Below, one piece after another: positions 50,429-59,536 of a stretch of DNA of 64,000 bases. The stretch is from positions 2,991,501 to 3,055,500 of the forward strand of contig NZ_CP040518.1 in the NCBI RefSeq assembly GCF_005848555.1, written 5' to 3'. The notes beneath the pieces were generated by a model. It had not been told where the DNA came from. It did no database searches and saw only the letters and a list, made by a program, of their open reading frames with translations. This DNA comes from Blautia sp. SC05B48. Its GTDB lineage: Bacteria; Bacillota; Clostridia; Lachnospirales; Lachnospiraceae. How positions within the stretch are numbered: the stretch's first letter is position 1; every line of letters begins with the position of its first letter. The position numbers and the translations under genes were made by a program.

Positions 50429-51820
50429 ATGATAGTAACAATGATCGAAAAGGTCTATTCATTTCTGTGGGGAGATCTGATAAGGATCCCGCTTCCGGGA
50501 GGAAGTACGCTGGGAATCTCACTTCTGATCCTGCTTCTGATTCCGACTGGTATTTATTTTACCATCCGGACAAAGCTTCTGCCGATCCGTCTTTTTCCGG
50601 ATATGGTGCGAGCCCTGTCAGAAAAGAAAAGTGACAAAAAAAATCTTTCAGCATTTCAGACGCTGATCGTATCTACAGCTACCCGTGTGGGAATGGGAAA
50701 CCTGGTCGGTGTGGTAGCTGCAATCTCAGCAGGAGGTGCAGGAGCGGTATTCTGGATGTGGATCACGGCGCTGATCGGTTCCTCCACTGCTTTTATCGAA
50801 GCGACCCTGGCACAGCTCTATAAAGAAAAGGATCCTCTTTATGGTGGCTACAGGGGCGGTCCTGCCTACTATATCCACCGCTATTGGGAAGAAAAACAGG
50901 GCAGAAAACGAAAAAAGGTTCTGCTTTCCGTTCTGTTTGCCATTTCCGGCCTGATCTGCTGGTGTGGGATCAGTCAGGTTATCAGCAATTCCGTCACGGC
51001 GTCTTTCAAAAATGCTTTTGATATTCCGCCGCTGTATACTACCATCGTGCTGGTAGTGATCGCAGCTGTGATCGTGCTTCGGAAGAATGCAACGGTTAAA
51101 GTTCTGGATATTCTGGTGCCGGTGATGGCAGTGCTTTATTTTGTGATCACACTGTTTATTATATTTACAAATCTCGGAAGTATGCCAGGAGTATTTAAAC
51201 GGATTTTTGAAGAAGCTTTCGGATTTCGTCAGGCTGCTGCCGGCGGATTTGGCGTCGTGCTGATGAACGGAGTAAAAAGAGGTCTTTTTTCCAATGAAGC
51301 GGGAAGCGGCTCCGCTCCCTGTGCAGCAGCGGCAGCAGAATGTGACAGTCCGGTAAAAGCCGGATTTGTCCAGGCCCTGGGTGTATTTGTGGATACGATC
51401 GTGATCTGTAGCTGTACAGCCATGATCATGCTTCTGGTACCGGAGGATCTGGTACAGGGACTTTCCGGAATGGAACTTCTTCAGACTGCCATGCATTATC
51501 ATATGGGACAGTTTGGAGTGATCTTTATTGCTGCAACACTGTTTATGTTCAGCTTTTCCACATTCCTGGGAATCCTGTTTTATGCAAGAGGCAATGTGTC
51601 CTATCTTTTTGGGGATAACTGGGGTTCACAGACAGGATATAAGGTGCTGGCACTGGTGATGCTGTTTATCGGTGGGATCGCAGCTTACACATTTGTATGG
51701 GATCTGGGAGATGTAGGAATTGGCCTGATGACGATCTTTAATATTTTCATGCTGTATCCTCTTGGGGAAAAAGCACTGAAAGAGCTGAAAATCTATGAAT
51801 CGGAAAAGAAGAAAAAATAA
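50429..51820 (+). CDS. sodium:alanine (AGCS-family) symporter
   Basis: A 463-residue membrane protein with about ten helices. Family hallmarks are 'TATRVGMGNLVGVVAAISAGGAGAVFWMW', 'EATLAQLYKEKD', and 'GLFSNEAGSGSAPCAAAAA'. It takes up alanine or glycine with Na+. The ATG at 50429 has AAAGGAA upstream; a TTG at 50408 would overlap it. Flanked by a terminator on the left and a 135-base gap on the right, so likely transcribed alone. Confidence 0.93.
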   Translation: MIVTMIEKVYSFLWGDLIRIPLPGGSTLGISLLILLLIPTGIYFTIRTKLLPIRLFPDMVRALSEKKSDKKNLSAFQTLIVSTATRVGMGNLVGVVAAISAGGAGAVFWMWITALIGSSTAFIEATLAQLYKEKDPLYGGYRGGPAYYIHRYWEEKQGRKRKKVLLSVLFAISGLICWCGISQVISNSVTASFKNAFDIPPLYTTIVLVVIAAVIVLRKNATVKVLDILVPVMAVLYFVITLFIIFTNLGSMPGVFKRIFEEAFGFRQAAAGGFGVVLMNGVKRGLFSNEAGSGSAPCAAAAAECDSPVKAGFVQALGVFVDTIVICSCTAMIMLLVPEDLVQGLSGMELLQTAMHYHMGQFGVIFIAATLFMFSFSTFLGILFYARGNVSYLFGDNWGSQTGYKVLALVMLFIGGIAAYTFVWDLGDVGIGLMTIFNIFMLYPLGEKALKELKIYESEKKKK

Positions 51821-51955
51821 AACGGTTTACAGACCTTGAGAGCATATGATAATATCAGGGTAAAGCGCTAAAAGAATAAAGAGTTCTGACAGCCGGAAGG
51901 AGTCAGACTCTGTGCAATATCAACGGTAAGTTGGATCAAGAGGAGGATATGAAAG

Positions 51956-52558
51956 ATGTATATTACATGTCTGGACGTAGAAGGTGTACTGGTACCGGAA
52001 ATCTGGATCGCATTTGCAGAGGCAAGCGGAATCCCAGAGCTTAAGAGAACAACCCGTGATGAGCCGGATTATGATAAGCTGATGAACTGGAGACTTGGAA
52101 TTTTGAAGGAGCATGGTCTGGGACTGAAAGAGATCCAGGAGACTATTGCAAAGATCGATCCCCTTCCGGGAGCAAAAGAATTTCTGGATGAGCTGAGATC
52201 TTTTTCCCAGGTGATACTGATCAGTGATACCTTTACACAGTTTGCAACTCCACTGATGGAGAAGCTTGGACGACCGACACTTTTCTGTAATTCCCTGGAA
52301 GTAGCAGAGAATGGAGAGATCACAGGCTTTAAGATGCGCTGTGAGAAATCCAAGCTGACAACTGTGAAGGCACTGCAGTCCATGGGATTTGAGACTATCG
52401 CAAGCGGGGATTCCTACAATGATCTCGGAATGATCCAGGCAAGCAAAGCAGGCTTCCTTTTCCGCAGTACAGAGCAGATCCGTGCAGATCATCCGGAAAT
52501 TCCTGCTTACGAAGAATACGATGAACTTCTTGCAGCGATCAGAGAAGCGATGAAATGA
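51956..52558 (+). CDS. thrH: phosphoserine phosphatase / homoserine phosphotransferase
   Basis: A 200-residue HAD-superfamily enzyme starting 'MYITCLDVEGVLVPEIWIAFAE', the ThrH hallmark in which DVEG replaces DxDG. Other motifs are 'LISDTFTQFA' and 'SGDSYNDLGMI'. ThrH dephosphorylates phosphoserine and can transfer the phosphate to homoserine, linking serine and threonine synthesis. RBS GAGGAGG. The esterase gene follows after 16 bases. Confidence 0.93.
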   Translation: MYITCLDVEGVLVPEIWIAFAEASGIPELKRTTRDEPDYDKLMNWRLGILKEHGLGLKEIQETIAKIDPLPGAKEFLDELRSFSQVILISDTFTQFATPLMEKLGRPTLFCNSLEVAENGEITGFKMRCEKSKLTTVKALQSMGFETIASGDSYNDLGMIQASKAGFLFRSTEQIRADHPEIPAYEEYDELLAAIREAMK

Positions 52559-52574
52559 AGAGGGGAAAACTGGA

Positions 52575-53423
52575 ATGATCAACGAAAGAATTATGATCGA
52601 AGAGAAAACAAAGGATTATAATGAGGCATGGATAGAAACTTATTTCTGGCAGGAATCGGAAGAACTCTATCCGGGACAGAAGCGTCCGGTCATAGTGATC
52701 TGTCCGGGCGGAGCTTATTGCATGACTTCAGACAGAGAAGCAGAAGCCATTGCTGTCCGGTTTATGGGAATGGGCTATCACGCAGTGGTACTTCGTTACA
52801 GTGTGGCACCTGCCAGATATCCGGTGGCTCTCCGTCAGCTGGCAAAAACAGTAGCTCTTCTCAGAGAGAACAGCGATAAGTGGCATATTGAAAAGAATAA
52901 GATCATTGTATCCGGCTTTTCGGCAGGAGGCCATCTGGCAGCTTCTCTGGGAGTGTTCTGGAATACTGAGGAGCTTGCCGGGATCACGGGAATGGAAAAC
53001 GAGCGGATCCGTCCCAATGGCATGATCCTGAATTATCCGGTGATCACTTCAGGGAAAGCTGGCCATGAAGAAAGCTTTCGAAATCTTCTGGGAGATCGTT
53101 ATGAGGAGCTGAAAGATCAGATGTCTCTGGAATTTCAGGTTACGGAAGATACACCCAGAACCTTTATCTGGCATACCTTTGAGGATCAGACGGTGCTGCT
53201 GGATAATACACTTCTCTTTGTTCAGGCACTCTATAAAAAGGGCATTCCAGTGGAGTATCACGTTTTTCCGCAGGGTCCCCATGGAATCGGCTTGGCAAAT
53301 GAGCTGACTGCCAACGAAAACGGCAGAGGGATCGCAAGAGCCTGTGAACCATGGAGTGAGCTTGCAGGAAAATGGCTGAACCGTGAATTCCCATGGTGGA
53401 ATGGAGCAAAGATTGAAAGATAA
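52575..53423 (+). CDS. alpha/beta-hydrolase esterase (acetyl-esterase type)
   Basis: A 282-residue intracellular hydrolase. The nucleophile elbow is 'VSGFSAGGHLAASLG', the oxyanion segment 'VICPGGAYCMTSDREAEAIA', the acid in 'WHTFEDQTV' and the histidine in 'PQGPHGIGLAN'. This is the BD-FAE/Axe-like group that removes acetyl or other short acyl groups from sugars and xylan oligomers. No signal peptide. Probably co-transcribed with thrH; ended by the hairpin at 53446. Confidence 0.9.
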   Translation: MINERIMIEEKTKDYNEAWIETYFWQESEELYPGQKRPVIVICPGGAYCMTSDREAEAIAVRFMGMGYHAVVLRYSVAPARYPVALRQLAKTVALLRENSDKWHIEKNKIIVSGFSAGGHLAASLGVFWNTEELAGITGMENERIRPNGMILNYPVITSGKAGHEESFRNLLGDRYEELKDQMSLEFQVTEDTPRTFIWHTFEDQTVLLDNTLLFVQALYKKGIPVEYHVFPQGPHGIGLANELTANENGRGIARACEPWSELAGKWLNREFPWWNGAKIER

Positions 53424-53445
53424 TACGAGACTGCTATGTCGGATA

Positions 53446-53489
53446 AAATATCCTTTTTACCGGGAAACCGGTAGAGAGGGTATTTTTTA
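53446..53489 (+). terminator. terminator of the thrH-esterase unit
   Basis: TACCGG and CCGGTA form the inner stem over a GAAA tetraloop; AAATATCC and GGGTATTT extend it, ending in a T tract. Confidence 0.85.
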
Positions 53490-53600
53490 TAATTGTGATG
53501 ACTGCTGTATTTGTCGGCTGTTTTGTCTGGCCTGTCTGATGAAAAAAGCTTTGCTATAGATCAGTATTCACATTTCAGAAAGAAAGGAATTTTGATAATT

Positions 53601-54707
53601 ATGGATAAAAATCAGATTTTTATTACCAGTGGCACGGAATATAAAAGAATGACAAAGGAGCTTCTGGAAAAAGCGGATCTTCAGTCCCATATCGGAGACA
53701 GAAAGAAAAAGATCGGAATCAAGCCGAATCTGGTTTCTCCTTCAGAGGCTTCCTGGGGCGCAACGACTCATCCGGAAGTGGTTGCAGGAATTATTGAGTA
53801 TTTGAAGGAGCATGGCTTCCGGGATATGGTGATGCTGGAGGGATCCTGGGTAGGAGATAAGACAGGGGAGGCCTTTGAGACCTGTGGCTTTGACAGACTT
53901 GAGGAAGAGTATCAGGTGCCGTTCTGGGATATGCAGAAGGATAAAGGTGTTTCTGTGGACTGTGGCGGCATGGAGCTGAATGTCTGTGAGCGGGTAAAGG
54001 AGCTTGATTTTCTGATTAATGTGCCGGTTCTGAAAGGCCATTGTCAGACAAAGATCACTTGTGCCCTTAAGAATATGAAGGGGTTGATCCCAAATAAGGA
54101 AAAGAGACGTTTTCATTCTCTGGGGCTTCATAAACCCATTGCTCATCTGAATATGGGGATACAGCAGGACTTTATTGTTGTGGATAATATCTGCGGGGAT
54201 CTGGATTTTGAAGATGGCGGAAATCCTGTCGTGATGAACCGTGTAATGGCTGCCTGTGATCCGGTTCTCGTGGACGCGTATGTGTGTCAGATGATGCATT
54301 ATGAGGTAGCTGAGGTTCCCTATGTGAAGCTGGCAGGTGAGCTTGGCGTGGGCTGTTCAGATATTTCAAAGGCAGATGTCAGATTTCTGGAGGATGGTGC
54401 GGATCAGAGGATGCCGGTATCCAGAAAGGTTGTGGAGCTTGCGGATGCCGTGGAGGAAGTGGAATCCTGCAGTGCCTGCTACGGGTATCTGATCCCGGCA
54501 TTGGAGATGCTGAAGGAAGAGGGGCTTTTTGAGAAGCTGGATGAAAAAATCTGCATCGGGCAGGGGTATCGTGGTAAGACGGGTGTGCTTGGTGTGGGAC
54601 ACTGTACCTGTAAGTTTCAGAATTATGTGGAAGGGTGTCCGCCGCTGGAGAGGGATATATATGAGTTTTTGAAAGGGTATATTGGCGAACGGACGCCGGG
54701 GAAGTGA
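53601..54707 (+). CDS. DUF362-domain protein
   Basis: A 368-residue protein of the DUF362 family: 'IGIKPNLVSPSEASWGATTHPEVVAGIIEYLKEHG', 'VPVLKGHCQTKITCALKNMKGLIPN' and 'DPVLVDAYVCQMM'. It has several C-terminal cysteines (CSACYGY, 'GHCTCKF'), but no full ferredoxin motif. Function of the family is unsettled; redox or iron-sulfur roles are proposed. The ATG at 53601 has AAAGGAA upstream. The stop codon is inside a 22-bp perfect inverted repeat. Confidence 0.85.
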   Translation: MDKNQIFITSGTEYKRMTKELLEKADLQSHIGDRKKKIGIKPNLVSPSEASWGATTHPEVVAGIIEYLKEHGFRDMVMLEGSWVGDKTGEAFETCGFDRLEEEYQVPFWDMQKDKGVSVDCGGMELNVCERVKELDFLINVPVLKGHCQTKITCALKNMKGLIPNKEKRRFHSLGLHKPIAHLNMGIQQDFIVVDNICGDLDFEDGGNPVVMNRVMAACDPVLVDAYVCQMMHYEVAEVPYVKLAGELGVGCSDISKADVRFLEDGADQRMPVSRKVVELADAVEEVESCSACYGYLIPALEMLKEEGLFEKLDEKICIGQGYRGKTGVLGVGHCTCKFQNYVEGCPPLERDIYEFLKGYIGERTPGK

Positions 54708-55058
54708 CAGTCCTCCGTAGCAGCCCGGAGGACTGTCACTTCCCCGGCTGACGTTTCAGCCGGAGAGGTGGAAGCGGACGCGTGGTGTCCTGTCCTTACG
54801 TTTTGATGAGTTGAGCGTCCGCCGTTGGAGGTGTGGGAAGAATACGTCTTCTTGTTGAAAGGTGTTATGCCGATGAGATCGGCACAGCCTGTCGTTTTAA
54901 ACAAACGCAGAATCCATCACCCTGTCAACAACGTAACATAACCAAAACGTACGGTTCATAGCGGGGCCAGAGGGAAGGGGTGCAGGGGAGGGGAAACGGC
55001 CTTTCGCAACTACGAGTGCTTCCCCTCCCCTGCGGTTTCACTTACGCTTCCAAAGCGT
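54696..55058. repeat. GC-rich field of inverted repeats between DUF362 and cytidylate-kinase-like genes
   Basis: Five successive stems: CCGGGGAAGTGACAG... (54696-54717) with its perfect 22-base complement (54726-54747); CCGGCTG/CAGCCGG; GCGGACGC/GCGTCCGC; GCAGGGGAGGGGAA (54982-54995) with TTCCCCTCCCCTGC (55020-55033); and ACGCTT/AAGCGT. The first spans the DUF362 stop codon. The genes on either side converge, so some stems may terminate transcription, but the amount of structure exceeds that need. No gene seen. Confidence 0.8.
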
Positions 55059-55085
55059 AAAAACATTTTTCAGAAAAAAAGAATC

Positions 55086-55673
55086 CTAAAGACATCTCTT
55101 TACAATCTCAACAATCTGCTCCATAGAAAACCGGCTGCTGTCAATACAGAGATCATACTGTGTCATATCCAGCCATTTGCTGTCTGTAAAGTATTCATAG
55201 TAAGCCTTTCTCTCTTTATCCATTTTTTTGACCAGCTTCCGTGCGCTGGCTTCTTCTCTGCCGGTACGGCGTATCACATTCTGGACTCTTTCCTCAAAAG
55301 GAGCATGGATAAAAATTTTAAGTGATTTATCCTTCAGGATATTGGTCGCACAGCGGCCGACAATTACGCAGTCCTCTCTCTGCGGAAGGGAAAGAATGAT
55401 CTTTCTCTGAAGATCATAGAGAACATCATTCATTGGTACAAAGGAGAAATTATCTGTAAACTGCAGTTCGCTGTCAACGGGAAATACCCACTGACTGGCC
55501 TTTTTCTCGTCTACCTTTGCCAGGGTGTCGAAGGGGATATTGTTTTTCTTGGCAGCCATGTCGATCAGTTCTTTATCATAAAAACCGATGTCCAGGTTTT
55601 CAGCCAGAGTCTTGCCGATAAGGCGTCCGTTGCTTCCAAACATACGATTGATGGTGATAATACGTTTTTCCAT
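55086..55673 (-). CDS. cytidylate-kinase-like family protein
   Basis: A 195-residue P-loop protein of the cytidylate-kinase-like family (not the housekeeping cmk). 'ITINRMFGSNGRLIGKTLAENL' is an altered P-loop, 'FYDKELIDMAAKK' the following helix, 'CVIVGRCATNIL' and 'FIHAPFEERVQNVIRR' are shared with nucleoside-monophosphate kinases. Substrate not known. Minus strand, with RBS AAAGGAGG on that strand just upstream of its ATG. Confidence 0.9.
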   Translation of the reverse strand: MEKRIITINRMFGSNGRLIGKTLAENLDIGFYDKELIDMAAKKNNIPFDTLAKVDEKKASQWVFPVDSELQFTDNFSFVPMNDVLYDLQRKIILSLPQREDCVIVGRCATNILKDKSLKIFIHAPFEERVQNVIRRTGREEASARKLVKKMDKERKAYYEYFTDSKWLDMTQYDLCIDSSRFSMEQIVEIVKRCL

Positions 55674-56088
55674 AAAGATACCTCCTTTATCTCGGACCGG
55701 AAACAGGAATATCTGATTTCCGGTAGTTTTTCTTACTTCTTTTATAACATATTTCGGTAAAAAATACCAGAAAATAATGTATAATACTTAAAATAATATT
55801 TAATATATACAAAAATGATGGTAACAGACAGAAAATATGATTAACTATCCGTATTTACATATGAAAAATAGCATATCTTTTTTACCGGGGTTTCACAGGA
55901 CGGAAAGAGCATGTCTTTTCAGATCGATATTATAAAAACGTGATTTGTGAGAAGGATTTTTCCTGCCTGAACAAATCGCGTTTTTTTATCTGGAAATCCG
56001 CACATTGATAAGGTATAATTTATAGCAGTTAAAGGCATGTCCCTGCCGGATTGACAGAACTGATGACCGGGACACTGCCGAGAAAGGG
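55674..56088 (+). other. 415-base intergenic region with possible small transcript
   Basis: Starts with the minus-strand promoter zone of the kinase-like gene. On the plus strand a TATAAT near 55780 is followed about 150 bases later by a strong terminator (55936-55988). No recognised RNA family or credible protein between them. Confidence 0.4.
55936..55988 (+). terminator. strong plus-strand terminator
   Basis: AAACGTGATTTGT (55936-55948) pairs with ACAAATCGCGTTT (55971-55983), followed by seven T. Confidence 0.85.
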
Positions 56089-58134
56089 ATGACAGTAAAT
56101 TTGAACATCGTAGAGAAATGTGTTTCATGCCTGAATATAAAAGAATCTTATGATCTGGCCAGGCGCATGGAACAGGAAAAAACAAATCCGGTTCTGGGAT
56201 ATCGTACAGCAGGCTCCCTGGCAGAGCGAAAAACCGGAGATATGCTTTTGGAAGAAATGAAAAAAGCCGGTCTCACCCAGGTAGAAAAAGATAAGATCCG
56301 TGTGGATGCATGGGAATTTAAGAAAGCGGTGATGCGCTGCCATGACAGAGAGGGAACCTGCCGGGAGATCCAGCTTGGCGCATATCAGACAGATTTTAAG
56401 ACCAATGGCTTTCAGAGGTTTGATCTTGTATATCTTGGAAAAGGTACAGCTGACGAATATAAGAATATCGATGTGAAAGGAAAGCTGGTTCTTATTGAGA
56501 TCAATCAGAGAGAAGAATGGTGGATCAACTACCCGGTGTATCAGGCACACCTGAAGGGTGCAGCGGCTTTGATCGCCGTACAGAGCAGGGGATATGCACA
56601 GATCGATGATACGGCTCTGAATGCACAGGATATCGCAGGACCTTCCTGTGCGCCTGCATTTTCCATGTCACGGGCAGATTTTCTTATGATCCGCCGGCTG
56701 ATGGAAGAGAAAAATGAGAATGGGAATCGTGTTCCGGAGCTTTCCGTGGAATTTGATGCGGACACAGAGGTGATCAAAGACCAGTATACCTACAATATCG
56801 TTGGCAAAATCCCGGGAACTGATTCGGATTCCATGATCCTGTTAAGCGCTCACTATGATTCCTATTTTGAAGGATTTCAGGACGATAATGCGGCAGTGGC
56901 CATGATCATTGGAATTGCCAGGGCGCTGATCCGTGGTGGCTACAAACCTCGCCATACTATTGTGGTATGTGCTCTTGCAGCAGAAGAATGGGGGATTTCC
57001 GACACAAAATATGACTGGTCCACAGGTGCTTACCGCCAGGTGTTTGAGGCAAGACCGGAGTGGCAGGGTCGCGTGATCGCAGATTTGAATTTTGAGCTTC
57101 CGGCTCATGCACACAGTACCAGAGATGCAGTACGGTGTACCTATGAGTATGCGGATTTTGTGCGCAGCTTCGTGGATACTGTGCAGATGCCGGAGGGGAT
57201 TTATCCGGAGGGCATGACCACGTTGTATCCCATTGAAACCTGGTCTGATGATTTTACCATGGCTATTTCCGGGATCCCGTCCATGGTCAATGATTTCAGC
57301 GGTGGCCCGTTTATGGAAAATTATTATCATTCCCAGTATGATAACCAGGATGTTTATGAGGAAGAGGTATACAGATTCCATCATGAATTTTATCTGAAAC
57401 TTCTTCTGGCTATTGACAGCCTTGCTTTGCCGCCAATGGATTTCAGTCGGGTACTGGACCAAAGTATTAAGACCCTGGATCTGGATCTGTGTATGCAGAC
57501 CGGCGTCGACAGTATACTTCTTCTGAAAAAAACAGAAGAGGCAAAAAAAGCGGCTGCCATCCTTGCAGAGCAGGTACGGCGCTTCAACAGCCTTCCGGAA
57601 GAAAAACGTGACTGGAAAAAAGCCGATGCCATTACCGAAAAGCTTCTCGGTGTATTCCGAAAATCTCAGGATTATCTGGTACGTCTGGACTGGGATGATA
57701 ATGTGATCTTTCCGCAGCAGGCAGTGCAGAATAATCTTTATGCACTGAAGAAAGCTATGGGATATCTGGAAAAGGGAGAGATCGCACCTGCGCTGGAGGC
57801 CTTTTACAGTATTGACAACAACTGTTATGCCTTTCAGTTTGAGCGGGAAGTCTTTTATCATTTTACAGAATATATCCTGAAGCAGTCCCCGGATCGCCTG
57901 ATGTGGGGAAAGGGCAGGATCATCCACCATGAGAATCTTTATGATCTTGTGGAAAGGCTGAAGGAAAAGAAGCCGGGTGACAGCCTGGAGGCGGAAAAGC
58001 AGACCCTGAGGGAAGCCTGGGAAAGACAGAAGCATTATTATGAGGATGATATTGAATATCTGATCCGTGCAGTGGAAAAACTCAGGAATCTGATCTGTGA
58101 GGTCAGTGATATGTTTGAAAAAAGAACAGAATAA
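56089..58134 (+). CDS. M28-family zinc aminopeptidase with PA domain
   Basis: A 681-residue protein without signal peptide, so cytoplasmic. A PA-like insert ('NIDVKGKLVLIEINQREEWW') precedes the M28 catalytic domain: zinc ligands and catalytic acids are visible in 'LLSAHYDSYFEGFQDDNAAVAMI', 'ALAAEEWG', 'DLNFELPAH' and 'YYHSQYDNQD'. A long helical C-terminus follows. It probably trims peptides. The ribosome binding site GAAAGGG touches the ATG at 56089, so the real start may be the in-frame TTG at 56101. Confidence 0.88.
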   Translation: MTVNLNIVEKCVSCLNIKESYDLARRMEQEKTNPVLGYRTAGSLAERKTGDMLLEEMKKAGLTQVEKDKIRVDAWEFKKAVMRCHDREGTCREIQLGAYQTDFKTNGFQRFDLVYLGKGTADEYKNIDVKGKLVLIEINQREEWWINYPVYQAHLKGAAALIAVQSRGYAQIDDTALNAQDIAGPSCAPAFSMSRADFLMIRRLMEEKNENGNRVPELSVEFDADTEVIKDQYTYNIVGKIPGTDSDSMILLSAHYDSYFEGFQDDNAAVAMIIGIARALIRGGYKPRHTIVVCALAAEEWGISDTKYDWSTGAYRQVFEARPEWQGRVIADLNFELPAHAHSTRDAVRCTYEYADFVRSFVDTVQMPEGIYPEGMTTLYPIETWSDDFTMAISGIPSMVNDFSGGPFMENYYHSQYDNQDVYEEEVYRFHHEFYLKLLLAIDSLALPPMDFSRVLDQSIKTLDLDLCMQTGVDSILLLKKTEEAKKAAAILAEQVRRFNSLPEEKRDWKKADAITEKLLGVFRKSQDYLVRLDWDDNVIFPQQAVQNNLYALKKAMGYLEKGEIAPALEAFYSIDNNCYAFQFEREVFYHFTEYILKQSPDRLMWGKGRIIHHENLYDLVERLKEKKPGDSLEAEKQTLREAWERQKHYYEDDIEYLIRAVEKLRNLICEVSDMFEKRTE

Positions 58135-58154
58135 AACCATACCTGGAGGAAAGA

Positions 58155-58790
58155 ATGGAAAGCCATAATTTATACCGAGTGAAAGAAGAAGATCTGGACA
58201 AGCTGATCCGGATATTGACTGTATGTTTTTCGGAGGATCCTCTGTATCATGCACTGATCCCGGACAGGGATACCAGAGAACGGCTGATGCCGGAGCTTTT
58301 TACCTGTGATCTTACGGAGTTTTTTGAGACCTGCGAGATCTATGCAGACAGCAGTGAGCTGAACAGTATCCTGGTAGTATCCGACGGAACGGAGCATGAA
58401 GCAGCCTTACATAATCTGATGGTAGATTTTTTTGCCCTTCTGAAAACAGATGGCTATCTGATCAAGGAGGATCCAAGTCTTGCGACCCTGCGGAAATTCA
58501 TCCAGGGAAAAGACTATCTGAATTCCAGCTGGACTTCCCAGCTTCATACAGCAGAAAGGCTTCATGTGATCTATCTGGCAGTGGCGCCGAAGATGCAGCA
58601 TCACGGTCTTGCTGAAAAATTGATGGATGAGGTGATCGATTATGCGGACAGGCATAAGCTGATGATCTCTCTGGAAACCCATAATCCGGCAAATGTTTCC
58701 ATGTATGAGAAATTCGGATTTAAATTATATGGCATTGTACAGAAAAAAGGATTTGATCTGAAGCAGTACTGCATGATCAAACAGGCATAG
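58155..58790 (+). CDS. GNAT-family N-acetyltransferase
   Basis: A 211-residue acetyltransferase. The acetyl-CoA-binding motif is 'VIYLAVAPKMQHHGLAEKLMDEVIDYADRH', followed by 'LETHNPANVSMYEKFGFKLYG'. Substrate unknown. Twenty bases after the M28 peptidase, so co-transcribed. An AGGAGG site overlapping its stop (58789-58794) has no gene of its own behind it any more, because an IS element begins there. Confidence 0.88.
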   Translation: MESHNLYRVKEEDLDKLIRILTVCFSEDPLYHALIPDRDTRERLMPELFTCDLTEFFETCEIYADSSELNSILVVSDGTEHEAALHNLMVDFFALLKTDGYLIKEDPSLATLRKFIQGKDYLNSSWTSQLHTAERLHVIYLAVAPKMQHHGLAEKLMDEVIDYADRHKLMISLETHNPANVSMYEKFGFKLYGIVQKKGFDLKQYCMIKQA

Positions 58791-58864
58791 GAGGATGATA
58801 TAAGTAACTAAATATATTGTAAAAAGATATTAAATGTGTTTAAATATACTTATGGAGGTATATT

Positions 58865-59536
58865 ATGAACACATCAAATATCACAAATTATAAACCAAAA
58901 GATTTTGCTGAATTATTAGGTGTTTCTGTAAAAACGCTTCAGAGATGGGACAGAGAGGGAATCTTAAAAGCAAACCGAACTCCAACAGACAGGCGTTATT
59001 ACACATATGACCAGTATCTTCAATTTAAAGGTATAAATATAGAACATGATAAACGAAAAGTTGTTATTTATGCAAGAGTATCTACCAAAAACCAAAGGGA
59101 TGATCTTCAAGATCAGACAGCATTTCTGCGTCAGTTCTGTAATGCCAGAGGAATGATCGTAGACCAGTGCATTGAAGACTATGGAAGCGGACTTAATTAT
59201 AACCGCAAGAAATGGAATGGATTACTGGACGAAGTCATGGAGCAGAAGGTCAAAACCATAGTGATCACGTATAAAGACAGATTTATCCGTTTTGGATACG
59301 ACTGGTTTGAAAGATTCTGCATGAAATTCCACACAACGATACTGGTGGTGAACAATGAAGAACTGTCACCACAGGAAGAACTTGTACAGGATATTATTTC
59401 CATCCTTCATGTGTTTTCCTGTAGATTATATGGACTTCGTAAGTATAAAAAACAGATAGAAAAGGATGAGGAGATTGCTGAAGAGCTTCAAGACAGAGAT
59501 CGATCCTACAGAAGAGCAGAAGATCAAAATACATAA
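58865..59536 (+). CDS. IS607-family serine transposase TnpA
   Basis: A 223-residue transposase. A MerR-like helix-turn-helix (about 8-55, 'KPKDFAELLGVSVKTLQRWDREGILKANRTPTDRRYY') precedes a small serine-recombinase domain with nucleophile S73 in 'YARVSTKNQRDDL' and 'GSGLNYNRKKWNGLLDEV'. It moves the element through a circular intermediate. RBS GGAGGT. Its 3' end overlaps tnpB by 71 bases. Confidence 0.95.
   Translation: MNTSNITNYKPKDFAELLGVSVKTLQRWDREGILKANRTPTDRRYYTYDQYLQFKGINIEHDKRKVVIYARVSTKNQRDDLQDQTAFLRQFCNARGMIVDQCIEDYGSGLNYNRKKWNGLLDEVMEQKVKTIVITYKDRFIRFGYDWFERFCMKFHTTILVVNNEELSPQEELVQDIISILHVFSCRLYGLRKYKKQIEKDEEIAEELQDRDRSYRRAEDQNT

Noticed and set aside
53435..53473. Short ORF MSDKISFLPGNR
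   Set aside because: It lies entirely in the terminator hairpin after the esterase gene and has no ribosome binding site.
56842..58254. 470-codon minus-strand open frame opposite the M28 peptidase and GNAT genes
   Set aside because: Antisense shadow of a well-supported peptidase; no promoter or ribosome binding site on that strand.
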